Origin: Actinomycetota bacterium
Lineage (GTDB): Bacteria > Actinomycetota > Acidimicrobiia > Acidimicrobiales > Acidimicrobiaceae
Assembly (NCBI GenBank): GCA_027318945.1
Contig: DAHVOF010000039.1
Span: forward strand, 1 to 6,919
Length of the DNA: 6,919 nucleotides
Reading direction: 5' to 3'
Positions 1-5,654 of the stretch are shown here, in pieces. The position numbers were made by a program, and so were the translations under genes. The notes under the pieces are model-generated. The model saw nothing but the letters and a program-made list of their open reading frames with translations, had not been told where the DNA came from and did not search any database. The stretch's first letter is position 1. Each line of letters starts with the position of its first letter.

Positions 1-610
1 TTTCCCCGCCGGTAAGAAGCGATACCCGATCTCCGCTAGCACCAAACCAAGGCGCTGCAGGAATGGTCATAGTGGCCTCGAATTCAGTTGGACTGATCCA
101 TTTGATCGGGACGCCCGAATAGCGCAATCCCGATTCACAGCCATCCCAACAGAGCTGGATCTGTCCGGATGGGACGGAAATCGGCGAAGCCAGAGTTCCG
201 TAAATTCTCACCAAGGATCCTGGGCTGCCAGAAGACGGCGAAAGTGTCAGCTTCACCGCTGGACCGATCTGAGATCTCACGGGTACTACGTAACCCTTTG
301 TTGCCGACGCCCCTTGTGACACTCCGACTACGTCGACTCCAACCCAATAGTGTCCAGGGGCAAGCGCACCTACTCTGAAACAGCCATTGACCGCCCCATC
401 CATCGACTGCTCGAGGGACTGAGACTTTAGGGCGGAATATGCATTTAACGGGCACCCGGCAGCTGCAAACGAAATCGGCTGCCCGGCGGTAGACACGGTC
501 GGCTTGGAACTGATCGCCTTTTGAGCTCCCGTTCCGCAACCGAGTGCAATCACGCCTGATAACCAGATCAAAACCATCACGAAGACGCGGTTCCGCCTCG
601 GGCTTTCCAT
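1..610 (-). CDS. Putative Ig-like-domain lipoprotein, N-terminal 203 residues (3' end beyond window)
   Basis: Reading the minus strand from the ATG at 610 gives 203 codons with no stop before the window edge, so the gene is partial. Residues 1-8 are basic (RRNR), residues 9-24 are hydrophobic, and ALGC at 22-25 fits a relaxed lipobox, so export and lipidation at Cys25 are likely. The mature part looks like two beta-rich modules. The first, about 38-112, has GCP near 52-54 and PGHYWVGVDV near 85-94. The second starts near 120 with LSPSSGSPGSLVRIYG and continues with IQLCWDGC, resembling Ig-like (IPT/TIG-type) domains. Five cysteines are visible (25, 53, 77, 154, 158). In-frame ATGs at 631 and 646 are alternative starts; 610 was chosen because GGTAAGG lies about 8 bases upstream. 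No specific family is recognised and the function is unknown. It is separated from the catabolic genes by almost 700 bases and probably unrelated. Confidence 0.75.
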   Translation of the reverse strand, partial: MESPRRNRVFVMVLIWLSGVIALGCGTGAQKAISSKPTVSTAGQPISFAAAGCPLNAYSALKSQSLEQSMDGAVNGCFRVGALAPGHYWVGVDVVGVSQGASATKGYVVPVRSQIGPAVKLTLSPSSGSPGSLVRIYGTLASPISVPSGQIQLCWDGCESGLRYSGVPIKWISPTEFEATMTIPAAPWFGASGDRVSLLTGGE

Positions 611-935
611 GCGGTGAACCTTACCATTCATAAGTCCCAACGTCATGCGCAACTTATGTACCACTTCCCATTCGATCACCGGCACACAGTCGACTCCCCG
701 CCGTAATACTCGAGAATTATTTGTCAATACTGATGATCGCAAACTTCACCAAGCCATTGCCGACCTAAGTACAACAACAATAACTGGACCCAAACTACGC
801 GTTAACGGTTGCGATTGACTACGAATTCGGTACAAAAGATGTGCTTTCGCGAAGTGCCCAGACAACAGGCCCGTGGCGAACCAACCGGCTAGATTTCCGC
901 CGAAATTCAAGAAACTCGCTCATAGATTCCTTGGA

Positions 936-1200
936 GAAAATCGGCATCGCGAATTACCCTCCCTCTCAGCGCCAGGCCCCCAAACGAGGACAAGTTTCGC
1001 ATTGCTACACGTTCCGCCTAGCCAAAAGTCTCACAACCGATTCGGCCCGAAATAGACCTCTAGAAGGGTGGCTCAGCTAGTTCGCAAAAATCTTGAAGAG
1101 CCCCAGCAAGATCCGGAGCTGAACAGATGCACCCACCCGCCACCGATCAAGCTTATAGATCCCCACGTCAACCATGCCATGGAAAATCGGGATCACGAAT
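936..1200. repeat. Imperfect 19-base direct repeat (936-954 and 1182-1200)
   Basis: The two copies begin GAAAATCGG and end CGAAT, and match at 17 of 19 positions (differences C945/G1191 and G949/A1195). They start 246 bases apart in the region upstream of the cyclodeaminase-family gene. A shorter similar string also precedes each copy (ATAGATTCC at 922-930 and ATAGATCCC at 1155-1163), with different spacing. The match is better than expected by chance in a few hundred bases. It could be a pair of regulator sites or the trace of a local duplication. The second copy lies about 95 bases before the start codon. Confidence 0.4.
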
Positions 1201-1279
1201 CGCAAATATCCTCCAATGCAATGCGTGTAGTATCGCTTTGACCTTTTGTCCAGAGTCCGCGGCGAAGAACGTCGCCCAC

Positions 1280-1285
1280 AGGAGG
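1280..1285 (+). promoter_or_regulatory. Strong Shine-Dalgarno site fixing the start of the cyclodeaminase-family gene
   Basis: AGGAGG is a perfect Shine-Dalgarno core, 9 bases upstream of the ATG at 1295. It decides against the longer in-frame start at 1127, whose extra 56 residues are Cys/His/Arg-rich and do not resemble the family. Confidence 0.85.
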
Positions 1286-1294
1286 AACCGACTC

Positions 1295-2392
1295 ATGCCA
1301 AAGATTCTCAGCAATGAGATTATCGAAGAAGTGCTCACGATGCCTGCCTGTATCGAGGCGATGGAGGAGGCATACCTTGCCTGGGCGGAAAACCAGGCAA
1401 TTACCAGACCTCGGTCGGACACGTACATGCCTGTGGGAAACGGCACATACTACGTATTAAAAACCATGGACGGGATACTTGGCCCGCAGCATATCGGATC
1501 GATCCGCCTCAACTCGGATCTCATCCAGTGGTCGACGAATAACGGCGTTACGAAAAAAGCTAAGTTAAAGTCGGCGCCTGGCGGCCGTTACAACGGAATG
1601 GTGCTCTTGTTCAGCACCGAAACAGGGGAAATAAAGGCCATGTTTCCCGATGGATACATGCAAAAGATGCGCGTAGCTGCCACGAGCGCGCTCAGTGTCA
1701 AACACATGGCGCGAAAAAACGCCGACGTCATGGGCCTAATAGGAACAGGATGGCAGGCAACAGGCTCTATCGAGGCCGTAAATTCCGTGCGGCCTCTAGC
1801 CAGAGTAAAGGTTTACAGTCCGACCACCCAGCACCGGAAAGAATTTGCCCGAATCTACGGGGAAAAGCTTGGGATACAAGTAACGGCCGTCGACACAGCG
1901 GAAGAAGCCGTGAGAGGATCGTCAATTGTCTCAACTGCAACCAATTCTCTAACTCGAGTGCTCGAGGCTGAGTGGCTCGAGCCGGGCTGCCATGTCATGT
2001 GTGTTAAATACTCAGAGCTTGGAGACACGGTTCGTGCCAAAGCAGACCGGATTGTAGTCAATATGCATGACGCGACTCCCGAGAATTACATTCCCGGCTT
2101 AGGCCGGGTCACCGGAAATGATCCTATAGATCTTCTAGAGCAGGGGATCGAAAAGGAACAGATAGCTGAGTCCGAAGACACCTGGGCTTCGAAGCTTCCC
2201 GAACTTTGGGAAATCGTGAATGGATCTGCAACCGGGCGCGGCAGCGAAAGCGAGTTGACCCTTTTCGTAAATAACAACGGACTCGGACTGCAATTCTCCG
2301 CAGCTGGAGCGGCAGCGCTGAAAGCGGCCGAGGAGAAGAATTTAGGTATCGACTTGCCGATCGACTGGTTCGTTCAGACGGTTCACCCATGA
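1295..2392 (+). CDS. Ornithine cyclodeaminase / mu-crystallin family NAD(P)-dependent protein
   Basis: The 365-residue protein has the usual length and order of this family. The N-terminal substrate part has PKILSNE at 2-8 and VLK at 54-56, where K56 is probably the substrate-carboxylate Lys. LLFSTETGEIKAMF at 104-117 and KMR at 124-126 match the family's LfdaeTGeplA and RTaA segments. A Rossmann domain follows with GLIGTGWQA at 147-155. The C-terminal helix has TLFVNNNGLGLQFSAAG near 322-338. Family members include ornithine cyclodeaminase, alanine and lysine dehydrogenases, ketimine reductase and 2,3-diaminopropionate synthesis enzymes; all work on imine/amine carbon with NAD(P). The loop that carries the catalytic Asp in ornithine cyclodeaminase (GxDxPGKxEL) is here CVKYSELG at 236-243, with no Asp, so true ornithine cyclodeaminase activity is unlikely. 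An imine reductase or amino-acid dehydrogenase role is more plausible, substrate unknown. It converges on the tetR-type gene, with 75 bases between the stop codons, and is cytoplasmic. Confidence 0.9.
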   Translation: MPKILSNEIIEEVLTMPACIEAMEEAYLAWAENQAITRPRSDTYMPVGNGTYYVLKTMDGILGPQHIGSIRLNSDLIQWSTNNGVTKKAKLKSAPGGRYNGMVLLFSTETGEIKAMFPDGYMQKMRVAATSALSVKHMARKNADVMGLIGTGWQATGSIEAVNSVRPLARVKVYSPTTQHRKEFARIYGEKLGIQVTAVDTAEEAVRGSSIVSTATNSLTRVLEAEWLEPGCHVMCVKYSELGDTVRAKADRIVVNMHDATPENYIPGLGRVTGNDPIDLLEQGIEKEQIAESEDTWASKLPELWEIVNGSATGRGSESELTLFVNNNGLGLQFSAAGAAALKAAEEKNLGIDLPIDWFVQTVHP

Positions 2393-2442
2393 ACTCCGTC
2401 GGCCACTTCGGAAACCAGCTGTCAGATCTACGCCGCGCGCCC

Positions 2443-2464
2443 AGCTCAGGCTGCTAGCTGAGCT
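2443..2464. terminator. Candidate hairpin between convergent genes
   Basis: AGCTCAG (2443-2449) and CTGAGCT (2458-2464) form a perfect 7-bp inverted repeat around an 8-base loop. It lies 3 bases beyond the tetR-type stop codon and 50 bases beyond the cyclodeaminase-family stop, the right place for a shared bidirectional terminator. Neither strand has a U-tract after the stem, so intrinsic termination is uncertain. Confidence 0.3.
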
Positions 2465-2467
2465 TGC

Positions 2468-3145
2468 TCAGGCGCCCGCCAAAAGATGTGCGTAATTGGT
2501 CTGATGCTCACCGACTACCAGCGATCGAACTATGAAAGATAGCTGGCTATCCACGTACGAAGTCACATCAAAAAGCGAATTCAGATACCAGTGCTTTAAA
2601 GCCCACATGTGGGCAAGCATGGTCAGCGTGGCAGATACAGCAGCTGGCTCAACGGTGGCGAACTTCCCCGATTTCATTCCATCCTCGATGCAGCCCGAAA
2701 AATACGAGTTTGTTTCGACCTCGAGCTGCATGAGCCTTTCGCGCCCTTCCTTGGAAATGCTCTTTGTTTCCTGATACGCGAGCAACGCCGCAGTCCTGTG
2801 AGCATCGACAACCATGCAGTAGGCACGAAACCCGGCCGCAAGACGCTCCACAGGGTCCTCTACGTCCTCCATCGCAGCTGGCACTTCACGCCTATACGAC
2901 TCTATGATGTCGTTTACAACGAGGAGAAGTATGTCCTCTTTGGTGTTCACATATTGGTAGATTGTCCCAACACTGACGCCGGCCTCCTTTGCAAGGTCCG
3001 TTATGAGCATTTTCTGAAATCCCTGCTGGGATAAAAGCTTCGTAGCAGCGGTCAAAATCTGGCCGAGCCTCCACTCGATGCGCGCCGCACGAATGGCTTC
3101 AATACCCTCGAGGTTTCCGTCTGATCCACTTGACTGGCTAATCAT
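2468..3145 (-). CDS. TetR/AcrR-family transcriptional repressor
   Basis: The 225-residue protein has the standard TetR layout. An N-terminal arm precedes a three-helix DNA-binding domain at about 24-72, where LITDLAKEAGVSVGTIYQYV (47-66) followed by NTKEDIL is a textbook TetR helix-turn-helix. The all-helical ligand-binding and dimerisation part runs to the end and includes LAHMWALKHW at 177-186, a segment common in TetR regulators of acyl-CoA and steroid or aromatic catabolism. It is the last gene on the minus strand after the acyl-CoA dehydrogenase-like, LLM oxidoreductase and acyl-CoA dehydrogenase genes, so it is the obvious candidate local regulator. By family analogy its ligand would be a pathway acyl-CoA or acid, but this is inference. 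The start at 3145 is well supported by its ribosome binding site. The 190-base gap upstream suggests that it also has its own promoter. Confidence 0.93.
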   Translation of the reverse strand: MISQSSGSDGNLEGIEAIRAARIEWRLGQILTAATKLLSQQGFQKMLITDLAKEAGVSVGTIYQYVNTKEDILLLVVNDIIESYRREVPAAMEDVEDPVERLAAGFRAYCMVVDAHRTAALLAYQETKSISKEGRERLMQLEVETNSYFSGCIEDGMKSGKFATVEPAAVSATLTMLAHMWALKHWYLNSLFDVTSYVDSQLSFIVRSLVVGEHQTNYAHLLAGA

Positions 3146-3149
3146 GATT

Positions 3150-3157
3150 TCACCTCT
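3150..3157 (-). promoter_or_regulatory. Ribosome binding site of the tetR-type gene
   Basis: On the minus strand AGAGGTGA lies 4 bases before the ATG at 3145. It is close to the ideal Shine-Dalgarno sequence and fixes this start. Confidence 0.8.
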
Positions 3158-3335
3158 ATCACACCCTCAACCCGGACACCCGTACCATCTCACATCCATC
3201 CCCGCGTCTTCTTCCTCCCCGGCAGCTCTGAGTTGATCATTAAGCTGCATCACGGCTGAACCTCCGAACCCGCCCCTTCTCCACTTTGTTGCTGCCGGAC
3301 ACAGGAATGCTTCTTCTCAGCCGTCAGCGGCACTT

Positions 3336-4475
3336 TTAGTCAGCATTCGCCAGCGCATCTGCAATCGCAAGGATCTGTCCCGTTCCAAGCATGAGTTGCG
3401 TCATCTTCGCGTCCCTCATCAGCCGCTCGACCGGATAATCCTTTACGAAACCGTACCCGCCGTGAACCTGCACCGCGTCGATGGCGACCTCAACCGCCAC
3501 TTTTGTTGCAAGCCATTTCGCACCTAGATCGAGAGGAAACCTTTCGTACGATTGCCCACCCGCGTCAATCTGCTCAGCTGCGGCGAATGTGAGCTTTCGG
3601 GCAGCCTCAATATTGAGCGCCATGGTACCGAGAATGGTCCTCGTACTTTCAAAGTCCATTATTGGCACTCCAAATTGAGATCTCTCTGCCGCATAATTCG
3701 TGGCGTGATACAGTGCGGAAACCGCGATGCCGTTTGCTTGCGACGCAAGGGCCACCCGCGCAGCTGAATAAAATTTTTCCGCAGCAGCGACGCCGCTGGC
3801 GCCAGCAGCGACAATTTGCCCGGTGCTTACAAGCACGTCATGAAATACAAGCGACCTCGGCGAAGCCCCGCGCAACCCTAGATCAGACTCAAGAGGACCT
3901 ATCTCGACACGACCACCGCTTGGCTTGCTCACGTCAACTGCGAGCAGTTGACGCTGGGAGTCGACTACGGCATCTACGAGCACTACAAGATCAGCGCCAG
4001 AATCGTAACAGGGAACCCAGTGAAGTGACCCATTCAAAAGAGTGCCACCAGTGGCCGCCGACGCTATTACGCCGCCCCTGCTGCCGTCCGGATCTGCGGA
4101 CCACACAAGTACACGCTCGCCACCAGAGACCTTTGGAAGCAAATCGTACTTCAAGTGCCCGTTTGCACTTGCGGCCACAGCCTCGACGCCAGCGAGGTTC
4201 ATGGAGAGAATCGATGCTACCGCTCCGCTTCCCTTCGCCACCTCCTCGATCAGCATCGCCCCATCAAGAACGGAAGCGCCACCACCGCCGAAGATCTCAG
4301 GAACTGTGGCCGCGTTGATGCCAGCGTCAGCCAGCGAGCGGAACATCTCGCTCGAAATCCTCGAATCTTCGTCAATTACCTTTGCGTTTGGCGCGATCTT
4401 CGCCGCTACAAGGGCACGGACAGTTTCAAGCAGCAGTGCTCTGTCCTCATCGGACATCGACTTCTCAGTAGCCAT
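3336..4475 (-). CDS. Acyl-CoA dehydrogenase-like protein lacking the catalytic Glu (probable non-catalytic beta subunit)
   Basis: At 379 residues this is the normal acyl-CoA dehydrogenase length, with the helical N-terminal domain (about 1-118), beta domain (about 119-220) and C-terminal helical domain. Residues that bind the ADP half of FAD across the dimer interface are intact: ERSQFG at 264-269 and QVHGGYG at 336-342, followed by RLMRDAK at 351-357. The position of the catalytic Glu in the usual YEGT motif is Leu363 (QLMLGTGQ), and the alternative Glu site of isovaleryl-/long-chain-type enzymes is Ala239. The flavin-ring motifs are also degraded: TEPxxGSD has become SADPDGSR (126-133) and the KxWIT segment is LHWVP (151-155). 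Alone it is unlikely to be active. It probably pairs with the Glu-bearing enzyme two genes upstream (5655-6815). The start at 4475 has TTGAGG 9 bases upstream; an in-frame ATG at 4532 would add 19 residues and has GGAGG spaced only 2 bases from it. Confidence 0.92.
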   Translation of the reverse strand: MATEKSMSDEDRALLLETVRALVAAKIAPNAKVIDEDSRISSEMFRSLADAGINAATVPEIFGGGGASVLDGAMLIEEVAKGSGAVASILSMNLAGVEAVAASANGHLKYDLLPKVSGGERVLVWSADPDGSRGGVIASAATGGTLLNGSLHWVPCYDSGADLVVLVDAVVDSQRQLLAVDVSKPSGGRVEIGPLESDLGLRGASPRSLVFHDVLVSTGQIVAAGASGVAAAEKFYSAARVALASQANGIAVSALYHATNYAAERSQFGVPIMDFESTRTILGTMALNIEAARKLTFAAAEQIDAGGQSYERFPLDLGAKWLATKVAVEVAIDAVQVHGGYGFVKDYPVERLMRDAKMTQLMLGTGQILAIADALANAD

Positions 4476-4484
4476 TTTCCCGAT

Positions 4485-4490
4485 CCTCAA
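4485..4490 (-). promoter_or_regulatory. Ribosome binding site favouring the 4475 start
   Basis: TTGAGG on the minus strand lies 9 bases before the ATG at 4475. The competing GGAGG at 4535-4539 sits too close to the ATG at 4532 for usual spacing, and the 19 extra residues there do not look like the family N-terminus. Confidence 0.5.
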
Positions 4491-4568
4491 TCGTTGAGAT
4501 ACAAGATCTCGCCAACGAATAAGACAAGCCATTTCCTCCGACCATGGCTCGGTTCCCTGATCTCATTA

Positions 4569-5513
4569 TCAAGCCAACGCTTTCATTAGAACTCGATAGC
4601 CTTCAAGATCTCCAGCCGAAACCGAAGGCACCACAATTGGCGTTATTCCCTGCCTCTGCAGTTCAGCAAGCTTCTCCAGGCACTCGTCGGCATCGCCGAA
4701 AACGGCAACGTCGTCGACGAACTCTGGAGGAAGCCGCCTTGCCATGGACTCCAAATCCTCGCCCTTCCTATAATTGAGATCCCCAAATCCAAACGAAGAT
4801 AGCCAATTTCTATATTGCTCGATGCGGAGGTATGAGGCCATTTCTCTGCGTATGCGGCGTTCGGCTATACCATCGGCATCAGAAAGCGCAACGCGCACAA
4901 AGCATTCCGTTTCAAATGGCTTGGCATTTGATGGATTCTGTGACAATATATGACCCGCCTTGGAACGTGGGAGAAAATTCAGAATCACGCCGTCTGTAAG
5001 TTCGAGTGCAAGCCTTCGCATACCTTGGCCCAACGCCGCAAGAAGCAACCTCGGGCGCTGCGGCGGCAGAACATCCAGCTTGAACCCCTTGCATGAAACC
5101 TCCGCCCCAGCATGATCTGCGGTTTGACCTGCCAACACCTGGTTCATGATAGTCAACGAATCCCTAACCCTCGCAAGAGGGTGGTCGAACACCCCGCCGT
5201 GCCAATTTTCAACAATCATCCTCGTCGAGATGCCTACCCCGATGGCCACCCTTCCCGGAGCGATGTCGGCCAGGGATGCCGCACCCATGGCCAATGAAAC
5301 TGGCGTGCGACTGGCTAGGGGCACGATAGCTGTGCCAATACCGATTCGCTCCGTTGAGCTTGCCAATGATGCCGCGACGGCCATCGCATCAAAAGTGCTC
5401 ACTTCGGGTGCCCATATGGAAGAGAAGCCCAGCGCCTCAGCCTCTAATCCCAGGCGGACAGCATCTCCCGCGCCACACGATCTAAAGGGCAGCAGCAATC
5501 CAACGCCGTTCAT
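4569..5513 (-). CDS. LLM-class (luciferase-like) flavin- or F420-dependent oxidoreductase
   Basis: The 314-residue protein has the bacterial-luciferase-like TIM-barrel pattern. GVGLLLPF (3-10) is the first strand and EALGFSSIWAPE (26-37) the second. TERIGIGTAIVPLASRTP (54-71) leads into the conserved SLADIAPGRVAIGVG segment (80-94). AALGQGMRRLALELTDGVILN (159-179) is the typical phosphate-side helix and strand, and DDVAVFGDADECLEKLAEL (267-285) is the usual C-terminal element. Members use FMNH2 as monooxygenases or F420 as dehydrogenases/reductases; the sequence does not tell which to a reader without an alignment. The gene lies between the two acyl-CoA dehydrogenase genes on the same strand, 141 bases after one and 93 before the other, so it probably acts on the same substrate. 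The start is the ATG at 5513, preceded by GAGAG; the in-frame alternative at 5543 is a TTG without a clear Shine-Dalgarno site. Confidence 0.92.
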   Translation of the reverse strand: MNGVGLLLPFRSCGAGDAVRLGLEAEALGFSSIWAPEVSTFDAMAVAASLASSTERIGIGTAIVPLASRTPVSLAMGAASLADIAPGRVAIGVGISTRMIVENWHGGVFDHPLARVRDSLTIMNQVLAGQTADHAGAEVSCKGFKLDVLPPQRPRLLLAALGQGMRRLALELTDGVILNFLPRSKAGHILSQNPSNAKPFETECFVRVALSDADGIAERRIRREMASYLRIEQYRNWLSSFGFGDLNYRKGEDLESMARRLPPEFVDDVAVFGDADECLEKLAELQRQGITPIVVPSVSAGDLEGYRVLMKALA

Positions 5514-5654
5514 GATCTCTCGCAATTCAATGGAGATCGACAAGCCACGCGAGCAAGCGCGACTCGAGTGATCATACCGTCAACTGGACCTAGGCAACGT
5601 ATCGAGCATTTCACCTCTGCGCACCCCTCTCTTAGAAACGCCTGGAGTACCGGA
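5514..5654 (-). other. 141-base gap with a Shine-Dalgarno-like string and a nine-codon mini-ORF
   Basis: On the minus strand AGAGGTGAA is followed directly by ATG at 5609, opening nine codons (MLDTLPRSS) to a TGA at 5580. The 11-base string AGAGGTGAAAT (5608-5618) is identical to the one before the tetR-type gene (3147-3157). It may be a leader peptide, the relic start of a lost gene, or chance. TATGAT at 5571-5576 could be a -10 element for the downstream genes, but the nearest -35-like hexamer (TTGCCT, 5592-5597) is only 15 bases away. Confidence 0.25.

Larger units (their letters stand above)
611..1294. other. Long intergenic region with no convincing gene
   Basis: This stretch separates two divergent genes, the lipoprotein (minus) and the cyclodeaminase-family gene (plus), so both promoters should lie here. 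Short open frames exist (for example 841-1080 plus and 907-1002 minus), but none has a credible start signal together with recognisable protein character. The first part, about 640-860, appears more AT-rich than the genes. A TTGACA hexamer lies on the minus strand at 722-727, but its best -10 match (TATTAC) is only 13 bases away, so it is not called a promoter. The only structure seen is the imperfect direct repeat listed separately. Confidence 0.6.

Noticed and set aside
135..539. 134-codon minus-strand open frame
   Set aside because: It is Arg/Ser/Trp-rich without recognisable features and overlaps the lipoprotein frame, which has a signal peptide and domain-like sequence.
722..727. TTGACA on the minus strand as a -35 box for the lipoprotein gene
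   Set aside because: No acceptable -10 at 16-18 bases; the nearest TATTAC is 13 bases away.
907..1002. Minus-strand 31-codon open frame (starts MRNLSSFGG)
   Set aside because: GGCGGA lies about 10 bases upstream, but the frame is too short and not recognisable.
841..1080. Plus-strand open frame of 79 codons in the long intergenic region
   Set aside because: No ribosome binding site and low-complexity basic composition; it looks like chance.
1127..1294. N-terminal extension of the cyclodeaminase-family gene by 56 codons
   Set aside because: The extension has no family similarity, and a perfect AGGAGG lies correctly spaced before the ATG at 1295.
3320..3331. Hairpin GCCG-TCAG-CGGC just after the beta-subunit stop codon
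   Set aside because: The stem is only 4 bp and no U-tract follows in the direction of transcription.
3662..4318. 218-codon plus-strand open frame
   Set aside because: It is the antisense shadow of the Glu-less acyl-CoA dehydrogenase gene, with Arg/Gln/Pro-rich composition.
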